Shown in pieces: positions 11,269-21,187 of a stretch of DNA of 64,000 bases. The DNA comes from Symbiodinium natans. Lineage: Eukaryota; Sar; Dinophyceae; Suessiales; Symbiodiniaceae. The position numbers and the translations under genes were made by a program. The stretch lies in assembly GCA_905221605.1 (NCBI GenBank), contig CAJNDS010002523.1, positions 1,237,098-1,301,097 of the forward strand, in the 5' to 3' direction. The notes beneath the pieces are model-generated. The model was not told the DNA's origin. It saw only the letters and a program-made list of their open reading frames with translations, and ran no database searches. The stretch's first letter is position 1. Every line of letters begins with the position of its first letter.

Positions 11269-11653
11269 CTTTGTAAGGGATCACCAAGCACCTTTTGTGT
11301 TCCTAAGCCCAATATACTCTAAACATATATATATATAAACCCTAAACTCTACACCCGAACCACTTCATGTTCCCTTCTAGAGGCCCATAGAAGGCAAGGC
11401 TTCCTGTGAAGAGATACCAAGGGGAGTCGGAATAACCCTGGGACAGATTGATTTGGGTTTAGGGTTTAGGGCTTATAGGGTTTAGGGGTGGTCAGGTCTT
11501 GTTGGGTCCATGTTAGAATACAGCCCCTTGGTGTCACCGACCAAAAGCACCGCAATTTCGAGAACCGAGCATATGGGGATTTTTGACTACCCGAAACAAC
11601 TTCAAAGCTTTCTGAATGCTCCACTACTCAGTCGCTGAGAGAGAGCTGCTCAC

Positions 11654-11753
11654 GGTAGCCGTGTTTGATGAATGCCTTTGTCAGGTAGCCGTGGTTCGTG
11701 GCGGGACACTGCTGCGCCACGCCCCCGCACTCGCAGGCGTGGATGATCGCGAA
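11654..11753 (-). CDS. Caspase-like gene, exon 6 (small-subunit strands)
   Basis: Reads FAIIHACECGGVAQQ then NHGYLTKAFIKHGY, ending at a GTGAGC donor. In C14 proteins this position holds a strand of the type ..YAT.PG..A followed by the helix ..S.yT.aLl, and the match is good. Upstream acceptor is GAG|T or, less likely, ATAG|G, so the first residue or two are uncertain. Confidence 0.65.
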
Positions 11754-11759
11754 CTCTGG

Positions 11760-11832
11760 CCTATACTCCCCTTAGAACCTTAATAAAAATAATATTTTGA
11801 ATATCCTCTTGGGTTTTATATAAACAAAAAAT
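11760..11832. repeat. Dispersed AT-rich repeat, copy 2
   Basis: Second copy of the CTATACTCCCCTTAGAACC element found at 10559. It lies in the intron upstream (in transcript sense) of exon 11654-11753 and abuts that exon. Confidence 0.55.
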
Positions 11833-12120
11833 TAAAACAAAATCCCAAGGGGGATATAGGGGCTTGTGCAGCTGCCTTGTGCGCCTCGCCCTCCGCGGCT
11901 CCCCAGCTGTCTTTGCAGCCAGACGCTTCCGGATCTGAGAAGAGCCAGAGGTTGGGTTTAGGGCGGGTTCTAGGCACAAGCAACAGGGGGGTTTAGGGTT
12001 TAGGGTTTAGGGTTTAGGGTTTCGGGTCTCAATTACCGGGCAGCCGATGCCTTCAGGGATGATCTCGGAAAATCTATTCAGTCTCCTGTAGCACAAAAAC
12101 CACTTTAAAACCCCTCCCAC

Positions 12121-12196
12121 CTCTTCGTCCCGCGGGGAGGAGCGGCAAGTGTCCAAGATCAGAAGGAAGAGGGGTTTCACAGCATCGGCCGCATCC
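12121..12196 (-). CDS. Caspase-like gene, exon 5 (catalytic cysteine)
   Basis: After CAG the exon reads DAADAVKPLFLLILDTCRSS and ends PRDEE at a GTGGGA donor. The hydrophobic strand followed by D-x-C-R is the C14 catalytic Cys signature. The first base completes the AGG codon begun by exon 12333-12450, so the join is in frame. Confidence 0.75.
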
Positions 12197-12332
12197 CTGC
12201 TTGCTGGCAGGGACCCGGAGGTCTTAGGGCTTCGTGAAAGGCTTCTGTTTCAGTATGCAGTTGCACCCTGAACCCTGAACCCTAAACCCTAAACCCTAAA
12301 CCCTGTTGGGTTGCGGCCCATCACCAGGCGAC

Positions 12333-12450
12333 CTGGATCGGTGGTGGATCTCCGCCGCACGGTTCAGGATGTAGTCCAGCGAGATAAGCTCGGCATCTTG
12401 TGAGCATGCGTTGCTCGGAACCAGGAACTGGCTATTCCCGACTTCCACAC
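12333..12450 (-). CDS. Caspase-like gene, exon 4
   Basis: Starts after CTAG and completes the Gly codon of the GHG motif. It reads VEVGNSQFLVPSNACSQDAE and continues ISLDYILNRAAEI. Caspase-type proteins have G.yLiPvDa....i.l..i.. at this place. Ends at a GTCGCC donor with two leftover bases. Confidence 0.75.
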
Positions 12451-12561
12451 CTAGTTCATGGTTGGGACAGCATCAAAAAAACTCAAATTTCTATTCCTTA
12501 TCGAGTTTAAGTGTCCTTAACTTTAACAATAAAAAATGCTACGCCACTATGACAAAGACAC
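12451..12561 (-). repeat. Introner-like element filling a 111 bp intron
   Basis: The interval between exon 12562-12634 and exon 12333-12450 is 111 bp and is made entirely of the dispersed repeat seen at 1886-1985 and 44929-45026. In transcript sense it starts GTGTCTTTGTCATAG and ends CATGAACTAG, so the repeat supplies both splice sites. Inverted GTTGGG/CCCAAC ends are partly preserved. This is what an introner (intron-creating mobile element) should look like. Confidence 0.65.
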
Positions 12562-12634
12562 CATGTCCAGCAAAGTAGATGGGAACAACTGGGTCCTTGA
12601 CCCTGCACGTCGCCAATTCTCCGAGGAGCCTCTC
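12562..12634 (-). CDS. Caspase-like gene, exon 3 (catalytic histidine)
   Basis: After CACTAG the exon reads ERLLGELATCRVKDPVVPIY followed by FAGHG, the strand and catalytic His turn of the C14 fold. It starts in phase 0, matching the end of exon 13083-13125, and leaves one G that is completed by the next exon. Confidence 0.75.
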
Positions 12635-13082
12635 CTAGTGATGGGCTTAGGGTTTAGGTTTTAGGGTCCCTGGGGAGAAGAAGGTGAACCTTTGTGTATC
12701 AAGGAGTTCTTCGTACTGTTCAAAGCAAAATCCTGAACTCTGTGACCCCAAACAACCCAGGCCTCCCTCCTCTAAACCCAAAACCACTATTTGCTTCAGA
12801 ACCCCACACAAAAGAATCACAGACAATCATCCCTATGTATTGCCAGAATACCCTTAGAAGGAAGAATGTGCTTTTGGGTGGTTCATAAGCAAATAGTAGT
12901 AACTTCGTACACCCCCCCATTACCATAATTGGCTTATAAGGAAGAATGTGCTTTTGGGTGGTTCTTAAGTACATAGCAATAATTTAGCAGTAACTTCGAA
13001 GTAACTTAGTAGTAACTTAGTACACCCCGAATCCCTAAACCCTCCTCTTCGGCATCTAAGTCGCGGTGAGCTGCTTTGCGAC

Positions 13083-13125
13083 CTCGCAGGTGACGTTGTG
13101 GCAATCGATGGCATGATAGCCCAAC
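13083..13125 (-). CDS. Caspase-like gene, exon 2
   Basis: A 43 bp exon after CCAG reading LGYHAIDCHNVTCE. It corresponds to the LGF.V....N.T segment that follows the first helix in caspase-like proteins. The first base completes the Lys codon of the preceding exon; donor GTCGCA. Confidence 0.65.
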
Positions 13126-13182
13126 CTGGCAGAAGTGGGTTTAGGGTTTAGGGTTAGGGTTTCGGGTTTAGGGTTTAGGGCT

Positions 13183-13274
13183 ACCTGGGACTCGCTTTAC
13201 CTGCAGTTTTATGGGTTATACCTGTAAAACTGAGGGGTAGGGACTACTAAACTGTAGGGAAATACAGTCCCAGG
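13183..13274. repeat. Inverted-repeat element (ACCTGGGACT ends)
   Basis: Starts ACCTGGGACTCGCTTTACC and ends with the imperfect reverse complement ...GAAATACAGTCCCAGG. A better preserved copy is at 18091-18175 and a decayed one near 38437-38497. Confidence 0.6.
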
Positions 13275-13882
13275 AACCTGCGAGAAGTGCCATTCCGTTG
13301 ATAAGGCCACCCTTTTTTGGGTTGGTTACCCTAAACCCGACAGCCTAAACCCGAAGGGGCTAGCTTAGGAGTTTAAAATTAGGGTTCGAGTTCAAGGATA
13401 GTGTGCTGCAAGAATGTGGTTCATTTGGGTCACTGTAAACAGGGAACCCACAGTAGTCACATGATGATCATGGATAAGGTCCACATGTTGGAAAAAGTCT
13501 TGAACATAAGCCCCACGCAAGCCAACATACCCGAAACAGCTTTGATGAAAATGTAACCCGTACTGAACCCGAACCCCACAACTCTTGTATGCCTTAGCTA
13601 CCTATGCCCCGAACACTAACCCTCAATCTGCAAACCCTTAACCACCTCCCCCCCCCCCACCCAAAAAAGACAAAAAGAAACAACAAAAAGACAAACAACA
13701 TGAAAGGAAGCGCTGGTCAACCCATCATCATTACATCCCAAAATACAGCAACAGTAAGGCTGGATTCTGGGGCTTAGGTTAAGGCCAAAAGAATTCAGGT
13801 TTTGGGCTTTGATCCTGAAGCCACACGAGCGGCAGGCGTCAAGACTTCTTACCAACTTCCTCGCAGAGTGCTTCTAGATACT

Positions 13883-13995
13883 CTAGGATCCCCAGTAACC
13901 TAGGAATAATATGGGCTCCCTTTTTGGTATTGGGTAGTTTTATAAGGAACCTAAGACCCCAAAAAGGTAAAAATCAGGCCCACTGGGACACCTAG
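13883..13995. mobile_element. 113 bp inverted-repeat element with ATACT duplication
   Basis: Ends CTAGGATCCCCAGTA and CACTGGGACACCTAG are imperfect inverted repeats, and ATACT directly flanks both sides (13878-13882 and 13996-14000). Length equals the copies at 14563 and 34452. Non-autonomous DNA transposon or introner-like element. Confidence 0.7.
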
Positions 13996-14247
13996 ATACT
14001 GCCTACCTGGGCCCGACACCCGGCTTGACAAAACATCTGGGCCCTTTCTGGGCACCCCATATCCTGGAAGCTAAGCCCCAAACCCCCCTAAACCCCCGAA
14101 AACCCTAACAAGAAACAAGACGTTCTAAGGAACTCCCTTAAGACCCTGGTGCCCAGGAGAAACCCTAAACCCTAAACCCTAAACCCTAAACCCTAAACCC
14201 TAAACCCTAAACCCTGAACCCTCTAAAAACCACTAGTGCCCAGGAAC

Positions 14248-14309
14248 TTGTCGAGCATCAGAGCCATCTCTTCACCATCCTTGCGAGCCCAGGGAAGCGG
14301 CTCGAACTC
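14248..14309 (-). CDS. Caspase-like gene, exon 1 recognised
   Basis: After CCCCCAG the exon reads EFEPLPWARKDGEEMALMLD and ends with a split Lys codon at a GTTCCT donor. In C14 proteins the helix L..a..Da..l...L precedes LGF/LGY, which is what follows here. Any upstream exons with the first strand of the fold were not identified; an open island at 14888-14951 could be one. Confidence 0.6.
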
Positions 14310-14333
14310 CTGGGGGGCCGCGCTTTTGAGCGT

Positions 14334-14440
14334 CAGGGTTTAGGGTTTAGGGTTTAGGGTTTAGGGTTTAGGGTTTAGGGTTTAGGGTTTAGGGTTAGGG
14401 TTTAGGGTTTAGGGTTTAGGGTGCAGGGTATAGGGTTAGG
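14334..14440. repeat. TTTAGGG telomere-type array
   Basis: Tandem TTTAGGG directly right of exon 14248-14309, with a CCCTAAA array at 14161-14220 on the left. The exon is thus bracketed by arrays in opposite orientation. Confidence 0.9.
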
Positions 14441-14562
14441 GTTCAGGGCTCAACCTCAGAAAGAAAATCAATCCATCCTTCTTTGAGGCATCCTCTCAAT
14501 GGCCAAATCCTATAGTAGTAGTACCAGTACAGGGAGCACAGCTTTCGGCTCAGGGAACTCTC

Positions 14563-14675
14563 CTAGGCTGCCCAGTAAGCAAGGCTTAAAAAGGGTGCCC
14601 TTTTTTGCTTAAAGGGGTTTATAAGGGAACCTAAACCCCCCAAAAAGGGAACAAGGGTACTACTGGGCATCCTAG
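14563..14675. mobile_element. 113 bp inverted-repeat element with TCTC duplication
   Basis: Ends CTAGGCTGCCCAGTA and TACTGGGCATCCTAG are inverted repeats with one mismatch, and TCTC flanks both sides. Interior AAAAAGGGTGCCCTTTTTTGC. Best preserved member of the family, nearly the same as 34452-34564. Confidence 0.75.
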
Positions 14676-14887
14676 TCTCAAACTTGGTGGTCTAGAGTTT
14701 AGCTTCTCTGGGCCGAGGGCCTGAGGGGCTAGAGCCTCGACTCGAGGGCTCAGCTCCTTTTCTGAGCCGTAGAGGTATTCTTATCATCCCTAGGTTCCAG
14801 GGTTTAGGGTTTAGGGTTTAGGGTAGGCTTCTTACCCCAAAGTAGCCTTCATCATGAGGGGGAACCTGGGAGCACACCCCTTCATAC

Positions 14888-14951
14888 CAAGTACTGCTCG
14901 GGCCAGCTCTTCAAAAGTGCTGAAGTGCTTGTGGTGTGGTACAGTAGCCAC
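14888..14951 (-). CDS. Coding-like island, minus strand, unidentified
   Basis: After CCAAG the minus strand reads VATVPHHKHFSTFEELARAV and ends near a GTATGA donor. It may be an upstream exon of the caspase-like gene, but its phase does not join directly to 14248-14309, so another exon would be needed. Confidence 0.4.
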
Positions 14952-15143
14952 CTTGGCAATAATACCAATTCCTAGTGCAGAAGGTCCTTTTTTCAAAACC
15001 CACCGGTGCAAAAATCAAAAGACGTGCTGAGCAAGGCTTGGGATGTGGGGGTTTCCGAAATTCGGGGCACCTTAAAGCAATTGGTAGAAATAGGGGTACC
15101 CCTTGTATACCCTAAATAGAATGGAATCCCAGTATAAGGGTAT

Positions 15144-15253
15144 ATGGGGGTTTCCGAACTTAGGGGCACCTGAATTGGGGTCCTTATTGTAAGGGAATCC
15201 TACTAGTTTGGGGGCTTTATTTGGGGGGCCCCTTATTTTTCGGAAACTCCCAT
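15144..15253. repeat. Inverted-repeat element (ATGGGGGTTTCCGAA ends)
   Basis: Left end ATGGGGGTTTCCGAA; right end TTCGGAAACTCCCAT, the reverse complement with one mismatch. A related copy lies at 29803-29914, and a fragment begins near 60654. Confidence 0.6.
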
Positions 15254-15697
15254 GTAGGACTGTGGGCTGAGTTTTTTACCCCCGGAGGCTTGGTGGGTCC
15301 AGGTTTAAGGTTGGGATCTCGAAGTCTACTTGGGGCGAACAATCCTGCACGCCCTTCACTTGCGGTCGGGAAGCCTCAGCATAGGTGGAGTTGTACCTGG
15401 CCGTGGGAATGGCAGCTTGGTGGATGATGCCACGCTGCCCTGTGGGGGGTCTGAGATATGAAAAAAACAACTCAAGTTCTAACCCCAAGCCTGTAAACCC
15501 TGCCCTAAACTCCTATAAAAACCCTAAACCCTGAAAACACCCAAACCCGAGGGAACCAGAAGAGCTGAGCCCCTTGCAGCACCAGGGCAGGTGGGTTCCC
15601 GGATTCGTGAGAGGGAGGAGGCCTCCTCCACAACAGCACCAAGAACCGAAGGAGCCCGGGCGGGGGTACCGTTTCAGGAGCCCCCTGTCTCCCTCTC

Positions 15698-15746
15698 TCC
15701 CTCCCTCCCTCCCTCCCTCGCTCGCTCGATCGCTCGCTCTCTCTCG

Positions 15747-15787
<41 letters not shown>
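15698..15787. repeat. CT-rich microsatellite
   Basis: (CCCT)n passing into (CTCG)n and then pure (CT)n. The Ser/Leu-rich and Arg/Glu-rich open frames over it are repeat translations. Confidence 0.9.
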
Positions 15788-15790
<3 letters not shown>

Positions 15791-15859
15791 GGCATGGCCG
15801 CCCATAAGCCTTAAACCCTAGACCCCCAACTCTCTAAACCCCTAAAACCCCAAGGCCTC

Positions 15860-17340
15860 AACTTTGAATAGTCTTATTGCCTGTGGACACCCTAGCGCAA
15901 AAGTCCAGACCACATAAGTGCCCAAAGGCCCGAAGCCATAACCTCACAACCTTTGCTACAACCCTTCTACCCCTAAACCCTAAAAGCCCCAAACAGAGGG
16001 AACATGGCTCCTCTTCTTCCAGCAGCACCAGGCGAGCAAGCACACAGATACCTCTCTCATCCGGCTTCAAGGGCTTTGAAGGGTCTTAGTGCTTAGGTGT
16101 TTTGCTGGTTGCGACCTTTTTCACGAAACCCTAAACCCTTAATTAACCCTTAGCCCTAACACTTAACAAGTCCCCAAACCCTCTAACAAAATGAATGCCA
16201 AAGCGCAAGCTGCGGTCAGGGGCTTTAGATGGGAGGCAGGCTTCAAGCCGTAAACCCTGGACTCGTCCCCGCCCAAAAAAGCTGCGACGACAAGAAGGTT
16301 GAAGAAAGGGTGTTTTAGGGGGCTTCGGGTTGGGGGATTTGGGCTTTGGGGCCTGAGAGTTTAGTGAGCCGGAGGCTCCTAAATGTTTAGGGCTGTCCAA
16401 GAACTGCGCTCGAATACTCCCTCGGGCCCCCTTGACCATTGAATAATATAGGGGCCTACGTAACACGTATGAGTATTTCGATAGTTTCTAGTACAACTCT
16501 GTAAGGGGGTATAAGTGGCAAGGAGATCGTATTTTGAAACTCATCCTATACTTGACCACGACAGCTTGGTTGTAGGGTTTAAGGTTCCGGGCTCCAGGGC
16601 GTTCACGCTCCGTGGTTTACGAGGATTCGGCTTTTGGGGCTGAATTTTGTGGAGGGTTCAATTTTCAGGGTTTAGGGTTTAAGGATTAGGGGTTCAGTGC
16701 TTCAGGGTTTCATCCCCGAGCTGCGACAGCGAGAGCCCCGCCAGCCAGGGCCGCCCATGCCCATGCAGGCCAGAGAGTCTTCTTCGGCGGCGGCTGATAC
16801 CTCGGGTTTACTTGGAGGTTCATGAGTACTTCTTCACCTTCAAGTATTGTGCTTATGACCACCAAATTGGAGCCATGTTTGGGTACTTAAGGGGCCTTGC
16901 AGGTGAACTTTCGCTACAGTGATCATTGGGTTACAAGTACCCTGAAACCAAAAGCCTAAACCATGCAACCGCAGTTTCCTAGCAACAAGCAAACCTGGAG
17001 AGCCCCTTGAATGCTTCATGGGGGTTCCATAGGGGACCCATCCGAAATAACAACAACAAAAATCAAGACTTGGGATGCCCTCCTTATACTGACGGTCCTG
17101 ACTAGGGATTATCATAGGGGGTACTAGAATCCCGGTTAAATTCCCGTGAGGCCCTGCACTCCTAGCCTTCTCCCACAAGCCCGAAGTAGACCACAAAAGC
17201 CCGAGACATACACTCCCCGACACTAAACCCCGGCAAACCTATACCCTATAGACCCTAGATCCTTAAAACCCTAAACCCTTAAAACCCTAAACCCTAGATA
17301 GACCCTGATAACCCTGAACCCTAAACCTTATAAGCACCAG
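15860..17340. other. Spacer with fragments of dispersed repeats, no gene recognised
   Basis: Low-density CCCTAAA/TTTAGGG motifs, a repeat fragment with GGTCCTGACTAGGGATTA near 17092 (also near 29960, 35510 and 43980), and several open frames on either strand without recognisable features. A poly-C tract follows at 17360-17391. Confidence 0.5.
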
Positions 17341-17358
17341 AGACTCCTGAACCAAGAG

Positions 17359-17390
<32 letters not shown>

Positions 17391-17399
17391 ACCCCCCAC

Positions 17400-17480
17400 C
17401 AGTCTTTCCACGAGCCACTGGCTGCAGTCTTTCTGGCAGGGGTCGGAGGCCGCGAATGTCAAGGCCAGGCAGCAGGCCTT
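17400..17480 (-). CDS. Cysteine-rich coding-like island, minus strand
   Basis: Minus strand reads ACCLALTFAASDPCQKDCSQ without a stop. It belongs to a run of Cys-containing minus-strand islands (18.0, 19.7, 23.9, 24.2, 24.6 and 25.1 kb) that may be exons of one secreted or cell-surface protein. Family unknown. Confidence 0.3.
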
Positions 17481-17984
17481 CAGAGGGTTTCGGGTTTGGG
17501 GTTTAGGAGTTTAGGAGCTCAGGAGTTGAGGAGTGAGAGCACAGGGTTTGGATTTTCTGGGCTGTTAGGGCTTATTGGGCTTAGGGATTGTAGGGTTTAG
17601 GGCTTAGAAAGGGCTTATCTTCCCCCTAAGCCCTGAGCTCTATCGGGTTCAGGACAGAGAGGTGCTGGCACACCGTCTTAAGGCGTAGGTGGCAAACAAT
17701 CTGCACGGGGCCTGCGCAGGCTTTGTGCAGGTTTTCAGCCTAAACCCTAAACCCTAAACCCTAAACCCGAAACCCTAAACCCTAAACCCAAGAACCATGG
17801 GGCTTGAGGTCTTCTAGGGCTTGCAGCTTATGGGCTCTTAGAAAGTGCGAGAGCTGCTTGGGTGGGTGTCACAGTGCTGAACCTTCACCAGGAACGCTAA
17901 ACCCTAAACCCTAAACCCTAAACCCTAAACCCTAAACCCTAAACCCTAACCCCGAAACCCAAAATCCTAAACCTGCCTCCTGAT

Positions 17985-18062
17985 TGTTCTTGGCACAGTC
18001 GGAGCCCACGCCGTGCGCGCACTGCTGCCACCGTGCCTTGCAATCCTTCGCAGTGACTGGAA
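17985..18062 (-). CDS. Cysteine-rich coding-like island, minus strand
   Basis: Minus strand reads VTAKDCKARWQQCAHGVGSD and then CAKNNQ, with DC..W...C spacing also suggested in the island at 17.4 kb. Unidentified. Confidence 0.3.
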
Positions 18063-18090
18063 GGACAACTACCTCAAGCCCCTAAACAGT

Positions 18091-18175
18091 ACCTGGGACA
18101 CTGTTTACCTACAGTTTGGTAGCAACTACCCCTTAGTTAGTAGGTATTAAACTGTAGGTAAAGAGAGTCCCAGGT
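18091..18175. mobile_element. 85 bp near-palindromic inverted-repeat element
   Basis: The first 27 bp (ACCTGGGACACTGTTTACC...) and the reverse complement of the last 27 bp differ at about three positions, leaving a loop of roughly 30 bp. Related copy at 13183-13274. A hairpin MITE or introner-like element. Confidence 0.65.
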
Positions 18176-18639
18176 AAACCCCAATACCTCAGATTTCTTT
18201 GGTTCTATCTACAAGTGAGCATGAAGATTGAACTCTTGATCAAGGGGCGTTTGAGGTTGGGGGTTCGCGGTTTGGGGCACATGGGCTTATAGGGCTCTTA
18301 GAGAATATTGGGTTTTGGGGTTTTAGGGTGTACCCTAAACCCTCAACCCTAAACCCTAAGCCCTAAACCCTACACCCCAAAGCCTAAATTCTAAAGCCTG
18401 CAACTTCCACCCTTGCTCTCAAGCGCCTGCAACCCCTGGCAAACGAGTCTGCTTATACATGGGGTTCTCAGGGGATATTGTAGGCGATTGTAGAGATGTT
18501 TAAGTTTTAAAATTGCTCCGATACAATCCCGAACCCTCCTGCCAACTTTCCCCGTCCACCACAACTATTCAATGTGTACATTACTTGTGTTTGCAACAAT
18601 AAGGATAAGAGAATGTTGGGGGTATATTCGGGGCAATAA

Positions 18640-19250
18640 ACTGCTTATTGCCCAATAACTGTGATAAATCATCGGATACGATGTTGCGCCTGTGATGTTC
18701 GTTGGCATGGATCTGCAGCCGAAACCGAAATATTTCCTCCAGCAGCCCGGTGGCAGGGCTTGGGCTAAAGACAGGTTTGACTTAGATCCCAGTGAGCTAA
18801 AAGCGGCAATGACCTGTATAAGCCCCTAGACTCTACACCCCACACCTTAACAACCAAGAGTGAATTTGCTGGAACCAGAGACCAGAGGGTTCTTGGGCCG
18901 AAACATTTGAGTTTGCAACACTTGCTTGCGGCAAAACGAAGGAGCTGGTACAAGTTGATGCTGCGGGACTGCCTACCTCCAATGTTGATCAAAATGAGTG
19001 AAGGTGATGTTCCTGAACAACCCGTTTCTATAAGGGGAATTACATGGTTCCCTAATGAGGGATATATCGCGGTTCCCGAATTTGAGGGCCCATACTAAGG
19101 GACCATGTAACAACCTACGAGAAGAACGTCTGGTATAACTAGGTCTACACTGGATCCCAGCCGTTATAATAAAAGGGATACAGTAGGGTCCTCTCATGTC
19201 ACTCGAATCATCACTCCTTAATGTTAAACCAAATCTCAAATGCTAGTGTA
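18640..19250 (+). other. Unique stretch with coding-like frames, unidentified
   Basis: From 18669 the plus strand is open for about 53 codons and reads convincingly (APVMFVGMDLQPKPKYFLQQ, then RFDLDPSELKAAMTC) before a stop. A second open stretch at 18907-19098 is readable in two frames. No telomeric repeats interrupt this part. I do not recognise a family; it may be an eroded gene or mobile-element fragment. Confidence 0.3.
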
Positions 19251-19635
19251 TGTCAATGTGGTATTTCAATGCATGTCATAAAAGGCTCCACATAGCCCCA
19301 AGGCAGGTAGTACTAATCTACTTCAGACACTGAAGAACCCTGAACCCGGAATCCTCAACCAATTGTCATCCCCAAGCCCCAAACCCTACACCCTAAACCC
19401 TAAACCTTTAGGGTTCTTCTGGGCGTTGCAGCTCCCGATGTGCTCAAAAACCCCAGGGTTTAGGGTTTAGGGTTCAGGGCTAGCCCTAAACCCCAGGGTT
19501 TAGGGTTTAGGGCTAGCCCTAATCCCCAGGGTTTGGGGTTTAGGGCTTAGGGTCTAGGGTGCGGGCGGTCTAGGGCGCGGGGTTCAGGGGTTAGGGTAGC
19601 TTTAACCCTTAACTCTCAGCCCAAACGCCGAGCCT

Positions 19636-19712
19636 CCAGGGCGCAAGCAGCAGATGCGCTGGCCATAAGATGTGCAGTCATAGCCCTCGCCATGTGGACA
19701 TGGCCTTTGTGG
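19636..19712 (-). CDS. Cysteine-rich coding-like island, minus strand
   Basis: After CAAAG the minus strand reads PCPHGEGYDCTSYGQRICC and LRPGG. The C..GEG..C......CC spacing resembles the island at 23.86 kb (CCIRGQGLNCLQNETPCC). Possible extracellular repeat module; family not identified. Confidence 0.4.
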
Positions 19713-20477
19713 AGTCTATCAGGGTTTGGGGCTTAGGGTTTAGGGTGTAGGGTGTAAGGGTTCAGGGTTTAAGGCTATGGGCGCGAAAGGCGTTGAAGAC
19801 TTTCAGTCCTTAGCTTAGACCTTTCGGGCTTGCTTGGTTCAAGGGTAGCGCCTCCCTGGGGTCATTCAACGCCCCGAAGAGTGGAAATCGGAATTTCTGA
19901 ATAAGGGGAAAAATCGCGGGAGCCTTACATACCCAAAGCCTAAGCTCAGGGAAGTAGGGTTCGAGGGTTTTAGGGTTTAGGGTTTGAGGGTTTCAGGGTT
20001 CCACACGGGGGCAAATCACTGATCCATGGTCCCCTCAAACAAGAGGTGCTGACTTAAGGGTTTTACGGCCCCTAGACCCTCGACTCTAGAGCTTTGGACC
20101 CAGAATCTTACAAGCCCCATACCCTAAACCTCAAATACTGAACCCTAAACCTCTAAACGCCTAAACTATACCCCGACAACCTAAACCCCAAACCCCAAGC
20201 ACCTAAACCCCAAAATTCTAAAACCTGTTCCCCTAAAACACCTGAATTTAAACCCCAAACTTCTAAACCCTACACACCTAAACCCCTAAGCAACCCTAAA
20301 CACCCCAACCTCTAAACCCTGAAACCCAAAACTCCAAATCCTTTACCCCTAAGCCCCTCAACTCTAAACACCAAAACCCTACAACCCAATCTTCTAAACC
20401 CTTTACCCGTAAACCCTAAACTCTAAACACCTCAACCCCTAAACCCTACAGCCCAATCTTCCAAACCCTGTACCCCT

Positions 20478-20882
20478 AAACCCTAAACCCTGAACCCCTG
20501 AACCCCTGAACCCCTGAACCCCTGAACCCCTAAACCCCTAAACCCCTAAACCCCTAAACCCCTAAACCCCTAAACCCCCAAACCCCTAAACCCCTAAACC
20601 CCTAAACCCCCTAAACCCCTAACCCCTAAACCCCTAACCCCCTAACCCCCTAAACCCCTAACCCCTAAACCCCTAAACCCCTAAACCCCTAAACCCCTAA
20701 ACCCCTTAAACCCCTAAACCCCTAAACCCCTAAACCCCTAAACCCCTAAACCCCTAAACCCCTAAACCCCTAAACCCCTAACCCCCTAAACCCCTAAACC
20801 CCTAAACCCCTAAACCCCTAAACCCCTAAACCCCTAAACCCCTAAACCCCTAAACCCCTAAACCCCTAAACCCCTAAACCCC
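20478..20882. repeat. CCCCTAAA 8-mer array
   Basis: About 400 bp of tandem CCCCTAAA (TTTAGGGG on the other strand), with CCCCTGAA units at the left end and occasional CCCCTAA. It differs from the 7-mer that dominates the window by one extra C. Confidence 0.9.
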
Positions 20883-20929
20883 TTCTTGTTGCTATCAAGT
20901 TGTTTCAATCTCTTCTCACAACTACTTAC

Positions 20930-21187
20930 ACGAAACCCGAAACCCGAAACCCGAAACCCGAAACCCTAAACCCTGAACCCCAAACCCTAAACCCTGAACC
21001 CTACACCCTAAACCCTGAACCCTAAATCCTGAACCCCAAGCCCCAAACTCAAAGCCCAAAAAAAGACCCCAAACCCTAAACCCCAAGCCCTAAACCCCAG
21101 CTCAGAACAGGTCCCCGTCGCGCCGTGGCCGCAGCGACTCGCACAGGCAGAGCGCCCAATCGACTCCGAAACCCCCCAAGCCACTAA
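20930..21187. other. Spacer between the two 8-mer arrays
   Basis: CCCGAAA and CCCTAAA variants followed by about 80 bp of unique sequence, which reads GVDWALCLCESLRPRRDGD on the minus strand. No gene assigned. Confidence 0.5.

Larger units (their letters stand above)
11174..14309 (-). other. Caspase-like (peptidase C14 fold) gene, seven exons
   Basis: Gene-level summary. In transcript order the exons are 14309-14248, 13125-13083, 12634-12562, 12450-12333, 12196-12121, 11753-11654 and 11268-11174, with a possible eighth at 10082-10013. Reading frame is kept across every proposed junction. The joined product shows an LGY strand, a YFAGHG catalytic-His motif, a FLVPSN strand, LILDTCR with the catalytic Cys, and FAIIHACECGG for the following strand, in the order known for caspase/metacaspase-type folds. 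Donors are six GT and one GC. The N-terminal start and the true 3' end were not found. Metacaspase, paracaspase or an orphan caspase-domain protein cannot be separated. Confidence 0.7.

Noticed and set aside
15505-15821. Arg/Glu-rich and Ser/Leu-rich frames
   Set aside because: They arise from the CT microsatellite.
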